A stretch of DNA of 64,000 nucleotides from Nocardia sp. CC227C. GTDB taxonomy: Bacteria; Actinomycetota; Actinomycetes; Mycobacteriales; Mycobacteriaceae. The DNA is taken from the NCBI RefSeq assembly GCF_030767025.1, contig NZ_JASITE010000004.1, positions 186,001-250,000 on the forward strand, read 5' to 3'. Numbering within the stretch: position 1 is the first letter of the stretch; each line of letters starts with the position of its first letter. The translations under genes were made by a program, and so were the position numbers. This document shows positions 37,214 through 46,527 of this stretch, piece after piece. Under the pieces are notes generated by a model. That model was not told the DNA's origin, did no database searches, and saw nothing but the letters and a program-made list of their open reading frames with translations.

Positions 37214-37326
37214 GCCCCACAGAATACGTGTGCGGAATGAACCGCACCGGGTCGGAGGCGCGGCGATAATCACTTCCGGCGAATTCCGTCCTTTGCATCA
37301 CACGCCGTTTCGGGCAGGCTAGGACC

Positions 37327-38067
37327 ATGTTTCGACCTCCCTTTCTGGCCCGGGTCGCCGCCGGGGCCGCCGTCTACGCCCTCGAGGAAACCCGTCGGCT
37401 ACCGAATACCGCGGTCAACCTCCCGATTACCGCCGTCAGCCAGCTGCTGCAGAACTTCATGCACGTGCAGCAGTTCGTGACCAGCCTCGCCCTCAAGGGC
37501 GACGAGGTTTTCGACCGCTTCGTGAACCGTCCCGAGGAGCAGCCCGAGTGGGCCACCTTCGACGAGGACGCCGACGACGAGCAAACCTTCGGCACCGCCG
37601 CGAAATCGGCATACAAGAGCCGCTTCGACCTGTACAGCCCCGAGGACGCGGGCGCACCGGAGCCGGAACCGATCGCGGTCTCCGCCCCCCAGGCCCCGGT
37701 GTCGGAAACACCCGCGGGCCCCGAGCCGGAATCCGTCGTCGCCGAGGAGCAGGAGGCCCCGGCCGCCGACACCGGATCCGCCGCACCGCAGCCCGCCGAG
37801 TCGGCCGAGCCCGCCGAAAGCAGCTCTTCCGCAAGCACTTCCGGCGCGTCCGCCAATGGCCACAATGGCAATTTCGCGGCCGTCGAGCCGGAGGTCGCCT
37901 CCCGCTACGACTACATGAACATGACGCTGGCGCAGCTGCGCGCCCGCCTGCGCATGCTCAGCGTGGAGGAGCTGTCCCAGCTGCTCGCCTTCGAACAGCA
38001 GACCCAGGCACGCGCGCCGTTCGTCACCATGCTGACGAACCGCATCGCCACCGTGCAGGCCAAGTAG
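37327..38067 (+). CDS. Lipid droplet-associated protein
   Basis: A 246-residue protein of the actinobacterial lipid-droplet-associated family (Rv1109c-like). The N-terminus is a hydrophobic/amphipathic segment ([36 protein letters not shown]) that would coat droplets. An acidic Pro/Glu/Ala linker spans about 90-190, and a conserved C-terminal helix pair ([42 protein letters not shown]) closes it. It lies between ispH and xseA as in mycobacteria. Confidence 0.8.
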   Translation: MFRPPFLARVAAGAAVYALEETRRLPNTAVNLPITAVSQLLQNFMHVQQFVTSLALKGDEVFDRFVNRPEEQPEWATFDEDADDEQTFGTAAKSAYKSRFDLYSPEDAGAPEPEPIAVSAPQAPVSETPAGPEPESVVAEEQEAPAADTGSAAPQPAESAEPAESSSSASTSGASANGHNGNFAAVEPEVASRYDYMNMTLAQLRARLRMLSVEELSQLLAFEQQTQARAPFVTMLTNRIATVQAK

Positions 38068-38080
38068 ACGATCACCCGCC

Positions 38081-38121
38081 AGCGCCGGTCGCCCGGACGA
38101 GAACGCCGGGCGACCGGCGCT
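38081..38121 (+). terminator. Long perfect hairpin after ldp
   Basis: AGCGCCGGTCGCCCGG (38081-38096) pairs perfectly with its complement at 38106-38121 around a 9-nt loop. It lies 14 bp after the ldp stop, so it is a likely factor-independent terminator; no strong U-tract follows. Confidence 0.8.
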
Positions 38122-38143
38122 GTCGCTTGTCCGCCCTCCCGCT

Positions 38144-38287
38144 CACCAGCGCGCCGTGCGGCCTCTCCGCACCACCAGCGCACCGTGCCGCCTCGCCGCG
38201 CCCCAGCAGGTCGTGCCGCCTCTCCGCACCACCAGCGCGCCGTATCGCCTTGCCGCGTATTCGGTGCACTGTGCCGCCTCTCCGCTT
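38144..38287. repeat. Degenerate 29-bp tandem repeat, about five copies
   Basis: Five roughly 29-bp units of the type CACCAGCGCRCCGTGCCGCC plus CTCCGCAC follow the terminator, with about 75-90% identity between neighbours. They fill most of the 455-bp gap between ldp and xseA. Nothing else is evident in that gap before the xseA start. Confidence 0.75.
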
Positions 38288-38522
38288 GTTCAGCGCACGG
38301 CCCGCGGGCCGTCGTGTGCGCACCGGTCGCCGGGGTGCGAATCCATGTCGGACGCACCCGGTGATTGCCCCGAAGCATGCGGGATCCGTTGCCTCGTCGG
38401 CCCGGGTCGGTCGCGTGTTCACCCGCGAGGTCGCCGGTCGGCGCGGGGCGTATGTGGCTGGTGGGACGCGGGTTCGTATGGGTGGCCGTGAGCCTGTCGG
38501 TGGGGGACGTGACAATGGTGCG

Positions 38523-39827
38523 GTGACCGACACTGGTGCGGTGAATGCCGCTACGTCCGAGCGGGGGGCGAGCTCTCCGGAGAATCCGTGGCCGGTGCGC
38601 ACCATTTCGATCAAGGTGGCGCAGTGGATCGAGCGGCTCGGTGCGGTGTGGGTGGAGGGGCAGATCACGCAGATCAATCTGCGGCCGGGGACGCGGACGG
38701 CGTTTCTGGTGCTGCGCGACCCGGCAGCGGATATGTCCCTGTCGGTGACCTGCGACCCGGAGCTGCTGCGGAACTCCCCGGCGCCCTTGCAGGAGGGCAG
38801 CCGGGTCATCGTGTACGGCAAGCTCTCGTTCTTCACCGGGCGCGGGACCATTTCGCTGCGCGTCACCGAGATCCGCCCCGTCGGCATCGGCGAGCTGCTG
38901 GCCCGCATCGAACGGCTGAAGGGGCTGCTGGCGGCGGAGGGGCTGTTCGATGAGCGGCTCAAACGGCCGATCCCCTTCCTACCCGAGCGGATCGGGCTCA
39001 TCACCGGCCGCGCCTCGGCCGCCGAGCACGATGTGGTGACCGTGGCGACCCAGCGCTGGCCCGCGGCGAAGTTCGAGATCCGCAATACCGCCGTGCAGGG
39101 ACCGACCGCCGTACCGCAGATCCTGGAGGCCATCGCCGCGCTCGACGCACATCCCGAGGTGGATGTGATCGTGCTGGCGCGCGGCGGCGGCAGCGTCGAG
39201 GACCTGCTGCCCTTCTCCGATGAAACCCTGTGCCGGGCAATCGTTTCCGCCAAGACACCGATCGTAAGCGCCATCGGGCACGAGCCCGACAACCCGATCA
39301 GCGACTATGTGGCCGATCTGCGCGCCGCCACCCCCACCGACGCCGCCAAGCGCGTCGTCCCCGACGCCGCCGCCGAAATGGCACTGCTGCGCGAACTCAC
39401 CGAACGCGCCGCCGCCGCCCTGCGCGGCTGGGTGGACCGCGAATCCCGCGCCCTGGCGCAGCTGCGCTCCCGCCCGGTGCTGGCCGAGCCGCTCCGCCTG
39501 CTCGACCAGCGCTACGACGAGGCGGAACGACTGCGCACCGCCGCCCGCCGCGCGGTCGAGCACCTGCTCACCGCCGAATCCACCACCACCCGCCACCTGC
39601 GCGAGAAGCTCACCGCCGTCGGCCCGGCCGCCACCCTGGCGCGCGGATACGCGGTGGTGCAACGGGTTACGGGCAGCGAGCGGCAGGTGGTCCGCTCCAT
39701 CGACGATTCCCCGGCCGGCAGTCAGCTGCGCATCCGCGTCGCCGACGGCGCGGTCACCGCCGCCGCGCTCGGCAGCCAACCCCTCGGCACCCGCCCCCGA
39801 AAGGAGTCCACCGATGACCGAGAGTGA
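38523..39827 (+). CDS. xseA: Exodeoxyribonuclease VII large subunit
   Basis: A 434-residue XseA: N-terminal OB fold ([32 protein letters not shown]), conserved [31 protein letters not shown], then [23 protein letters not shown] and [25 protein letters not shown] coiled coil ends the protein. With XseB it degrades single-stranded DNA. I used GTG 38523 as the start; the frame is open upstream but not protein-like. Its stop lies inside xseB (14-nt overlap). Confidence 0.94.
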   Translation: MTDTGAVNAATSERGASSPENPWPVRTISIKVAQWIERLGAVWVEGQITQINLRPGTRTAFLVLRDPAADMSLSVTCDPELLRNSPAPLQEGSRVIVYGKLSFFTGRGTISLRVTEIRPVGIGELLARIERLKGLLAAEGLFDERLKRPIPFLPERIGLITGRASAAEHDVVTVATQRWPAAKFEIRNTAVQGPTAVPQILEAIAALDAHPEVDVIVLARGGGSVEDLLPFSDETLCRAIVSAKTPIVSAIGHEPDNPISDYVADLRAATPTDAAKRVVPDAAAEMALLRELTERAAAALRGWVDRESRALAQLRSRPVLAEPLRLLDQRYDEAERLRTAARRAVEHLLTAESTTTRHLREKLTAVGPAATLARGYAVVQRVTGSERQVVRSIDDSPAGSQLRIRVADGAVTAAALGSQPLGTRPRKESTDDRE

Positions 39828-40035
39828 CCTCGCCGAAATCGCCGGATTCGGTTACGAACGCGCCCGCGACGAGCTGGTGAACGTGGTGAAGATGCTCGAA
39901 CAGGGCGGGATGGACCTGGACGACTCGCTCGCGCTCTGGGAGCGCGGCGAGGCGCTCGCCACCCGGTGCGAGGAGCATCTGGCGGGCGCGCGGCAGCGCG
40001 TGGAGGACGCGCTGGCGCGGCGCGACCAGGAGTGA
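39814..40035 (+). CDS. xseB: Exodeoxyribonuclease VII small subunit
   Basis: A 73-residue XseB with the two-helix pattern [50 protein letters not shown] lies 8 nt before the ATG, inside the end of xseA, so translation is coupled. A VOC-family gene follows 4 bp after the stop. Confidence 0.94.
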   Translation: MTESDLAEIAGFGYERARDELVNVVKMLEQGGMDLDDSLALWERGEALATRCEEHLAGARQRVEDALARRDQE

Positions 40036-40039
40036 GCCG

Positions 40040-40384
40040 ATGAGCATCCGCCGAGTCGTCCCGGATATCCGCACCGCGGACATGGCCGCCAGCCGGGCCT
40101 TCTACCGCGAGCTCGGCTTCGAGGAGGTGATGGACCTCGGCTGGGTCGTCACCCTGGCCAGTCCCGACAATCCGACCGCCCAGGTGCTGCTGTTCGGCCC
40201 GGACACGGAGGGACCGCAGCCCGATATGAGCGTCGAGGTCGACGACGTGGACGCCGCGCACGCCGCCATGGTCGCCGCCGGGGCGGAGATCGTCTACGCC
40301 CTGCGCGACGAGCCCTGGGGTGTGCGGCGGTTCTTCGTTCGCGATCCGAACGGAACCGTCGTCAATGTGGTCGCCCACCGCTGA
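40040..40384 (+). CDS. VOC/glyoxalase-family protein
   Basis: A 114-residue protein with the beta-alpha-beta-beta-beta fold of the VOC superfamily: VPDIRTADMAASRAFYRELGFEEVMDLGW and PWGVRRFFVRDPNGTVVNVVAH. The metal ligands of glyoxalase I are not clearly kept, and one domain per chain implies a dimer. Such proteins bind antibiotics, metals or small ligands. It is the last gene of the xseAB transcript. Confidence 0.85.
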   Translation: MSIRRVVPDIRTADMAASRAFYRELGFEEVMDLGWVVTLASPDNPTAQVLLFGPDTEGPQPDMSVEVDDVDAAHAAMVAAGAEIVYALRDEPWGVRRFFVRDPNGTVVNVVAHR

Positions 40385-40525
40385 CGGACGAGTCCGCCGC
40401 ATGCGTGCGGACCGTCCGATGTCGCGGATCGTCGCCGCGGATCGTCGTGTCGCGGAGTGCCGCAGCATGGCGCGCGGAGTGCCGCCGCATGGCGTGTGAC
40501 GTTCCGGATCGTGGCGACGCGGGTA

Positions 40526-41086
40526 CTACAGCGGGTTCGCCCGGCCGATGGCGGTGGCGAGCGTCGTATAGGCGGCGGGGTTGCCCGCACCCTTGATGAG
40601 CACGCGGGCGTCGCCGAAGTCGGTGATCCAGGCGGCTTCGGTGCCGGGCTCGGCGTAGACCACCCACTTGCGGTCGCCGATCTGCTCGGTGCCGGTGGCG
40701 TATCGGGTGTCGACCACGTGCTTGGCGAGGGCTTCCTCGGTGGCGTCGGTCTGCGAGAGCTGCATGTAGGTGCCCTGCGGCGTGATGTAACCCACGGTGC
40801 TCACCGGGCCGCCGCCGGTGCCCGCGATGGTGTCGCGTCGTCCCGAGTTGGGGGTCCATTGCTCCGGGAGCGCAGGTTCCCGAATGGCGAACGGCATGTT
40901 CGCCGCGTCGTCGGCCAGCGCTGCGCTCACATCGAAGTCCGGAATCTGCCCCGGCGTAGGGCCTTTCGCCGAGAAGGTGCACTGGCTGGCGATCCCGGCG
41001 ATGACCAAGCAGATCAGCACCAGCGGGAACAACGACCAGAACAGGTCCTTCCAGTCGTTCATGATCCGCGGCTTTTGATACGACAC
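40526..41086 (-). CDS. DUF4245 membrane-anchored protein
   Basis: A 186-residue protein of the DUF4245 family (Rv1100-like). One N-terminal hydrophobic segment (DLFWSLFPLVLICLVIAGIAS) anchors it; the rest (FDVSAALADDAANMPFAIREPALPEQWTPNS through WVVYAEPGTEAAWITD) should be outside the cell. The GTG at 41086 gives the conserved SYQKPRI start; ATG 41062 is an alternative. It is divergent from glpX, as in mycobacteria. Function unknown. Confidence 0.85.
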   Translation of the reverse strand: MSYQKPRIMNDWKDLFWSLFPLVLICLVIAGIASQCTFSAKGPTPGQIPDFDVSAALADDAANMPFAIREPALPEQWTPNSGRRDTIAGTGGGPVSTVGYITPQGTYMQLSQTDATEEALAKHVVDTRYATGTEQIGDRKWVVYAEPGTEAAWITDFGDARVLIKGAGNPAAYTTLATAIGRANPL

Positions 41087-41234
41087 GCACCCAGTATCCA
41101 CGGCCGGGTACTGCGACCCGGCACACAGGTGCGCGTCGGCGTACCGACGGAATTGGAACGTGAGTACCTGAATGCCCCCGCCGACCTCAATGCGACAATT
41201 CTCGCAGCAATAGACAACCAAGGAGGCACCCGTC

Positions 41235-42266
41235 ATGACCGCATCCAGCCGCCGCGAGGCTCCGGATCGCAATCTGGCCCTGGAGTTGGTCCGAGTCACC
41301 GAGGCCGGGGCCATGGCCGCCGGACGCTGGGTGGGGCGCGGCGACAAGGAAGGCGGCGACGGTGCGGCCGTCGACGCCATGCGGCAGCTGGTGGCGACCG
41401 TCTCGATGCGCGGCATCGTGGTGATCGGCGAGGGCGAGAAGGACGAAGCGCCCATGCTCTACAACGGCGAGCTGGTCGGCGACGGCACCGGCCCGGAGCT
41501 GGACTTCGCGGTCGACCCCATCGACGGCACCACCCTCATGTCCAAGGGTTCGGCGGGCGCGATCTCGGTGCTGGCGGTGGCCGAGCGCGGCGCCATGTTC
41601 GACCCCTCCGCGGTGTTCTACATGGAGAAGATCGCGGTCGGCCCGGAGGCCGCCGATGTCATCGACCTGTCGGCCCCCATCGCCGAGAACCTACGCCGGG
41701 TCGCCAAGGCCAAGGGCTCGGCCGTCTCCGACCTGACCGTCTGCGTCCTGGACCGTCCCCGCCACGCCCGCCACATCCAGGAGGTGCGCGACGCGGGCGC
41801 CCGCATCCGCCTCATCTCCGACGGTGACGTGGCCGGCGCCATCGCCACCGCCCGCCCCGAATCCGGTGTGGACGTGCTGATCGGCATCGGCGGCACCCCC
41901 GAGGGCATCATCGCGGCGGCCGCCATGCGCTGCATGGGCGGCGCGTTGCAGGGCAAGCTGGCCCCCAAGGACGACGAGGAGCGCCAGCAGGCCATCGACG
42001 CCGGACACGACCTGGACCGCATCCTCAATACCGAGGACCTGGTCTCCGGTGAGGACGTGTTCTTCAGCGCCACCGGCGTCACCGACGGCGACCTGCTGCG
42101 CGGCGTGCGCTACTTCGGCGGCGGTGCGTACAGCCAGTCCATCGTGATGCGCGCCAAGTCCGGCACCGTCCGCATCATCGACGCCTACCACCGCCTCACC
42201 AAACTGCGCGAGTACTCCTCGGTGGACTTCGTCGGCGACGAGGACGCCGCTCCCCCGATGCCCTGA
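41235..42266 (+). CDS. glpX: Class II fructose-1,6-bisphosphatase
   Basis: A 343-residue GlpX, which removes the 1-phosphate of fructose-1,6-bisphosphate in gluconeogenesis. Metal and catalytic residues lie in [39 protein letters not shown] and [27 protein letters not shown] precedes the ATG. In M. tuberculosis glpX is followed directly by fum; here a TnpB element lies between them. Confidence 0.96.
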   Translation: MTASSRREAPDRNLALELVRVTEAGAMAAGRWVGRGDKEGGDGAAVDAMRQLVATVSMRGIVVIGEGEKDEAPMLYNGELVGDGTGPELDFAVDPIDGTTLMSKGSAGAISVLAVAERGAMFDPSAVFYMEKIAVGPEAADVIDLSAPIAENLRRVAKAKGSAVSDLTVCVLDRPRHARHIQEVRDAGARIRLISDGDVAGAIATARPESGVDVLIGIGGTPEGIIAAAAMRCMGGALQGKLAPKDDEERQQAIDAGHDLDRILNTEDLVSGEDVFFSATGVTDGDLLRGVRYFGGGAYSQSIVMRAKSGTVRIIDAYHRLTKLREYSSVDFVGDEDAAPPMP

Positions 42267-42338
42267 CCCGATCGACACCCCGCTTATTCCCAGTGCACCA
42301 CCGCCTTTCGGTGCGCTGATCCCCTCACAGCCTGTTGG

Positions 42339-42463
42339 GTAACCGGGATTGTCGGGTTACTCGACAGCGCCCTTCTCGGGCGTCCGGCACTCACACCGCG
42401 AGCGGGTGAGTGTCGGTTCCCGCGTCTACCGGGCCGGTTACACCGACACCCGAACGGTGTCGG
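42339..42463 (-). ncRNA. Probable TnpB guide-RNA scaffold / right end of the IS
   Basis: Four compact hairpins lie at and after the 3' end of tnpB: 42443-42463 (CCGACACC/GGTGTCGG), 42388-42412 (CACTCAC/GTGAGTG, across the tnpB stop), 42368-42382 (CGCCC/GGGCG) and 42339-42360 (GTAACC/GGTTAC). In TnpB elements the guide RNA (omega/reRNA) is transcribed over exactly this place and ends at the right end of the IS. The hairpins are seen directly; the RNA and its end are inferred. Confidence 0.5.
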
Positions 42464-43818
42464 TCAGCGCCTTCCCGTCGGCGGGCGTTGGTGACCCGGC
42501 CCCCTGCTGGGAGGTCCGGGGATCGTGACACGCTCTGGTGGATGGTCGGCCAGCGCGCGAGGTTGACCGCCGCGTTCACATCCCGATCCAGCTGTAGCCC
42601 ACACACGCACGCGAACACCCGATCGGCCAAACGGAGGCCGGTGTTGACGGTGCCGCAACGCGAACAAAGATTGCTCGACGGGAACCAACGATCAGCGGCG
42701 ATCACGGTGCCTGCGCGCCACTGCTGCTTATACCGCAGGATGCGGGCGAACTCGGCCCACCCCGCGTCGCCGATCGCCCGCGCCAACCGTGGGTTGCGTA
42801 GCATTCCGGCCACGTGCAGGTCCTCGACGACGAGCCGGTCGTGGGTTTGGACCAGCATGCCGGTGACCTCATGCAGAAAGTGGCGACGGATGTCGGCGGT
42901 CTTACGATGGTGCCGGGCCAACCGCGCGGCGGCCCGGTCTCGGTGACGGGATCCTTTCTGTGTGCGGGACAACGCTTTCGACAACCGTCGCTGCCGGGAC
43001 AACCCGGCAGCAAGGGGCTTGGGCGCGGTGATACGGGCGACCTCACCACCCTCGGCGGTGGCGGCGACCACGAACGCGGACAGTCCTCGGTCCACCCCGA
43101 CCCAGCCGTGTTCGTCGCGGGGGTCGCGGGGCCGGTGCTGGTGGGCGGGGTGCAGGTCGGCGACCTCGGTGGCCACGCTGACCCACCACCGGCCACCACG
43201 CTCGGTGACGGTGGCATACAGAACCTTCGCGCGGCCCTTGGCCAGCATCCGCCGCAACCGGCGCGTGTCCTCCCATACCCGGAGCACACCGAGACCGGGC
43301 GGGGTGACCGACCGGGGGGTATCGCCGTCACCGATCCGAATCGACGGACGGCCGTTCCTGGCGGGCTTGTTCCGCAGCCGGAATCCCGAGGTGGCACGCC
43401 GTTTGGACTTGAAGCGGGGAAACCCGACCCGTCTGCCCTGACGGCGGCCATTCCGGGAGTCAGACCAGTTGGCGAGGGCGCGCCCGCAGTCGACGGCGGC
43501 TTCCTCGAACACCTGCTGGCACACCTGATCCCGCCACACCAACCCGGTCACCCGCACCCGCGCGACCCCGGCGGTATCGACGGCGAACACCCGCCCGGCG
43601 GCCTCGGTCTTCTTCCAGGCGTTGAACGCGTTGATCAGACTGAACCCCGTCCATGGCACCGGCTGCTCGGGATCGGTTTCGCGTTGTGTCAGGGCGGTTT
43701 TCACCAGGTGCAGGCACTGGTTGAACGCGAACCGCGCCGCGCCCGCGTGCCGGGCCAGCGTGGTGTGCTGCTCGGTGGTGGGGTCGAGCCGGTAGCGGAA
43801 GGTGGTGTGCCTGCTCAT
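42391..43818 (-). CDS. tnpB: TnpB (OrfB) RNA-guided nuclease, orphan IS200/IS605-type
   Basis: A 475-residue TnpB. RuvC residues look intact: D243 (GVDRGLSAF), E332 (LVVEDLHV) and D411/D413 (LDRDVNAAVN). The zinc ribbon is present (CSRCG and CVCG). N-terminal FRYRLDPTTEQHTTLARHAGAARFAFN is the usual helix-turn-helix part. No tnpA lies nearby, so the element depends on a partner elsewhere or is immobile. I used the ATG at 43818 (MSRHTTF). It sits between glpX and fum, genes that are adjacent in mycobacteria. Confidence 0.93.
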   Translation of the reverse strand: MSRHTTFRYRLDPTTEQHTTLARHAGAARFAFNQCLHLVKTALTQRETDPEQPVPWTGFSLINAFNAWKKTEAAGRVFAVDTAGVARVRVTGLVWRDQVCQQVFEEAAVDCGRALANWSDSRNGRRQGRRVGFPRFKSKRRATSGFRLRNKPARNGRPSIRIGDGDTPRSVTPPGLGVLRVWEDTRRLRRMLAKGRAKVLYATVTERGGRWWVSVATEVADLHPAHQHRPRDPRDEHGWVGVDRGLSAFVVAATAEGGEVARITAPKPLAAGLSRQRRLSKALSRTQKGSRHRDRAAARLARHHRKTADIRRHFLHEVTGMLVQTHDRLVVEDLHVAGMLRNPRLARAIGDAGWAEFARILRYKQQWRAGTVIAADRWFPSSNLCSRCGTVNTGLRLADRVFACVCGLQLDRDVNAAVNLARWPTIHQSVSRSPDLPAGGRVTNARRREGADRHRSGVGVTGPVDAGTDTHPLAV

Positions 43819-43962
43819 CACCGGCGAGTGTGACACACGCCACCGACAACAAACCCGGGGTCGGTCCGGCCGTCACCGGATGACACGAAACGATCAGCTC
43901 ACCAACAGGTGGTCAAGGCGTGGCTTCCCCACGGACCCCCGCACGGGCCTAGGGTCGAGTTC

Positions 43963-45366
43963 ATGAGCGAGGAGACCGAGTACCGCATCGAACACGACAC
44001 CATGGGCGAGGTCCGCGTCCCCGTCGATGCGCTGTGGCGCGCGCAGACCCAGCGTGCCGTGGAGAACTTCCCGATCAGCGGGCGCGGGCTGGAGCGGGCG
44101 CAGATCCGGGCGCTGGGGCTGCTGAAGGCCGCCACCGCGGTGGTGAACCGGGATCTGGGGCTGCTTGATACCGCCAAGGCCGACGCCATTGTCGCGGCCG
44201 CCACCGAGATCGCCGACGGCGCGCACGACGATCAGTTCCCCATCGACGTCTTCCAGACCGGTTCCGGCACCAGTTCGAATATGAACACCAACGAGGTGAT
44301 CGCGACCATCGCCGCCCGGGCCGGCGTGACCGTGCACCCGAATGACGACGTGAACATGTCGCAGTCGTCCAACGACACCTTCCCGACCGCCACGCATCTG
44401 GCCGCCACCGAGGCCGTGGTGAAGGATCTGGTTCCGGCACTGGATCATCTGCGGCTGGCGCTGCTGGACAAATCCGCCGAATGGCGTGATGTGGTGAAGT
44501 CCGGCCGCACCCATTTGATGGACGCCGTACCGGTCACCCTGGGTCAGGAGTTCGGCGGTTACACCCGGCAGGTGAGCGCCGGGATCGAGCGGCTGCTGGC
44601 CACCCTGCCGCGCCTGGGCGAGCTGCCCATCGGCGGCACCGCGGTCGGCACCGGCCTCAATGCCCCGGCCGGTTTCGGCGCGAAAGTCGTCGCGGAACTG
44701 AAGAAGTCGACCGGGCTGGACGCCTTGTCGGAGGCGAAGGACCATTTCGAGGCGCAGGCCGCGCGGGACGGGCTGGTCGAGGTTTCCGGCGCGCTGCGCA
44801 CCGTCGCCATCAGCCTCACCAAGATCGCCAACGATATCCGCTGGATGGGGTCGGGTCCGCTCACCGGCCTGGCCGAACTCCAGCTGCCGGATCTGCAGCC
44901 GGGCTCGTCCATCATGCCGGGCAAGGTGAATCCCGTTCTCCCCGAAGCGGTCACCCAGGTGGCCGCGCAGGTTATCGGCAATGACGCGGCGGTGGCCTGG
45001 GGCGGCGGCAACGGCCACTTCGAACTCAATGTCTACATCCCGATGATGGCCCGCAATGTGCTGGAGTCGATCCGGCTGCTCGCGAATGTCTCGCGCCTGT
45101 TCGCCGACAAGTGCGTCAGCGGCCTCACCGCCGATGTCGAGCGGCTACAGCGGCTGGCCGAATCCTCCCCCTCCATCGTGACCCCGCTCAACTCCGCCAT
45201 CGGCTACGAGGAGGCCGCCGCGGTCGCCAAGCAGGCGCTGAAGGAGAACAAGACGATCCGCCAGACCGTCATCGATCGCGGTCTCATCGGCGACGCGCTC
45301 ACCGTCGAGGAACTCGACCGCCGCCTGAACGTGCTGTCGATGGCAAAAGTCAACGACGACAAATAA
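43963..45366 (+). CDS. fumC: Class II fumarate hydratase
   Basis: A 467-residue fumarase that interconverts fumarate and malate in the TCA cycle. Signatures: [52 protein letters not shown] and the family loop [18 protein letters not shown] 43963 is chosen because family homology starts at [15 protein letters not shown]. The upstream space holds the left end of the TnpB element. Confidence 0.96.
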   Translation: MSEETEYRIEHDTMGEVRVPVDALWRAQTQRAVENFPISGRGLERAQIRALGLLKAATAVVNRDLGLLDTAKADAIVAAATEIADGAHDDQFPIDVFQTGSGTSSNMNTNEVIATIAARAGVTVHPNDDVNMSQSSNDTFPTATHLAATEAVVKDLVPALDHLRLALLDKSAEWRDVVKSGRTHLMDAVPVTLGQEFGGYTRQVSAGIERLLATLPRLGELPIGGTAVGTGLNAPAGFGAKVVAELKKSTGLDALSEAKDHFEAQAARDGLVEVSGALRTVAISLTKIANDIRWMGSGPLTGLAELQLPDLQPGSSIMPGKVNPVLPEAVTQVAAQVIGNDAAVAWGGGNGHFELNVYIPMMARNVLESIRLLANVSRLFADKCVSGLTADVERLQRLAESSPSIVTPLNSAIGYEEAAAVAKQALKENKTIRQTVIDRGLIGDALTVEELDRRLNVLSMAKVNDDK

Positions 45367-45401
45367 TCTCGTGCGGGTATGACCTACCCGAAGGGATGCT
45401 T

Positions 45402-46241
45402 GTGAGAATGCGCGTTGTCGTCGCAGTCGCGGCGACACTGACCGCCCTGCTGTCCGGCTGCTCGAGCGAACAGTCCGGCACCGCGACGGAACCGACCGCG
45501 ACGACAACCACCGCGCCGACGACGGAGACCACCGCACCGACCACGACCGCGCCGAGCACGGGCGAACCCGTCGACGCGGCGGCGTACCGGCTCGCGGACA
45601 CGCCGACCGGCACACCCGGGTACTACTTCCAGACGCCCAGCGGCAACTTCCGCTGCGCCATCTTCGACGAACCACTCGCCCTCGCCGACACCGCCGTCGA
45701 GGCGGGCTGCCAGGGCCGTCTCGCCGCCGTTCCGGAGGGCGAGCAGCCGTGCGCGGAGATGTCCGGGGCGCAGGCGCCGATGCCCGCCTTCGGCCTCAGC
45801 CTGGACGGGCCGCGGTTCGCCTGCACCACCGAGGGGCTGTTCTACGGTCCGGGCGATATCGAGGCGCTGCCCTACGGCTCCTACCTGGAGTTCGGGAATG
45901 TGCGCTGTCTGTCCCGCGAAGTCGGCATCACCTGTGAGCAGCGGGAGTCCGGGGCCTCGTTCTTCGTGTCGAAGGAATCCAGTCGGCTGGAGAACTCCGG
46001 TGGGGCGGAATCGACGCTGGTCGCGGTGCCCGATGTGCGCGGTGAGCGCCCGATCCGCGCGGAGAATCTGCTCGCCGAGGACGGGCTGCTGGCCAAGGTG
46101 GTCGGCGGAACCGATCGCGGGCCGCACGACGCTCAATGCGTGGTGGCGGAACAGAATCCCGCGGCTGGTACGAAAGTGACTGCTGGGACAGTGGTTACTC
46201 TCACCACCGGCGAGGTGGGATTCGACGCGGGCAGCTGCTGA
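45402..46241 (+). CDS. Lipoprotein with a C-terminal PASTA-like domain
   Basis: A 279-residue exported lipoprotein. The signal ends in a lipobox, LLSGC, followed by a Thr/Pro-rich linker. The central part has several Cys (NFRCAIF, AGCQGRL, QPCAEM, FACTTE, VRCLSREVGITCEQ) likely in disulfides. The C-terminus is PASTA-like (VPDVRGERPIRAENLLAEDGLLAKVV, QNPAAGTKVTAGTVVTLTTG), as in proteins that bind peptidoglycan. GTG 45402 is favoured because AAGGG lies 6 nt upstream. Confidence 0.75.
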   Translation: MRMRVVVAVAATLTALLSGCSSEQSGTATEPTATTTTAPTTETTAPTTTAPSTGEPVDAAAYRLADTPTGTPGYYFQTPSGNFRCAIFDEPLALADTAVEAGCQGRLAAVPEGEQPCAEMSGAQAPMPAFGLSLDGPRFACTTEGLFYGPGDIEALPYGSYLEFGNVRCLSREVGITCEQRESGASFFVSKESSRLENSGGAESTLVAVPDVRGERPIRAENLLAEDGLLAKVVGGTDRGPHDAQCVVAEQNPAAGTKVTAGTVVTLTTGEVGFDAGSC

Positions 46242-46376
46242 AATTATCGCTCCGGCACTTACCGGGTCAGGGACCTATTTTCCGGATAGCGGATGAAATG
46301 TGAAACATGCCACTCATTGCTCCCGATTAGCTGGGTGTCCGTGAAAACAGCGGATGTTCCACGAAAGGAAAGAACA

Positions 46377-46463
46377 ATGTTGACTGGACTCGCTGCCTTC
46401 TTCGTCACTCTCGGCGCAGCTGGACTCGTGGCCGCCCTGGCGACACTGGGCATCATCATTTGA
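46377..46463 (+). CDS. 28-residue hydrophobic peptide
   Basis: A short frame with a strong AAAGGA ribosome-binding site 8 nt upstream encodes a peptide of 28 residues: MLTGLAAFFVTLGAAGLVAA followed by LATLGIII. It would form one membrane helix and has no charged residue. The 130 bp upstream are AT-richer than their surroundings and could hold its promoter. Small membrane peptides can be regulators or type I toxins, but no antisense RNA can be shown here. Function unknown. Confidence 0.5.
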   Translation: MLTGLAAFFVTLGAAGLVAALATLGIII

Positions 46464-46527
46464 ATATCTCGGTCGGTGGGTATGGTGGCGTAGGTCGCCA
46501 TACCCACGCACCGGGGTGCGCCGATTC

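Noticed and set aside
42332..43902. CCTGTTGG / CCAACAGG on both sides of tnpB as terminal inverted repeats
   Set aside because: Only 8 bp, and TnpB-type elements do not have terminal inverted repeats. Likely chance.
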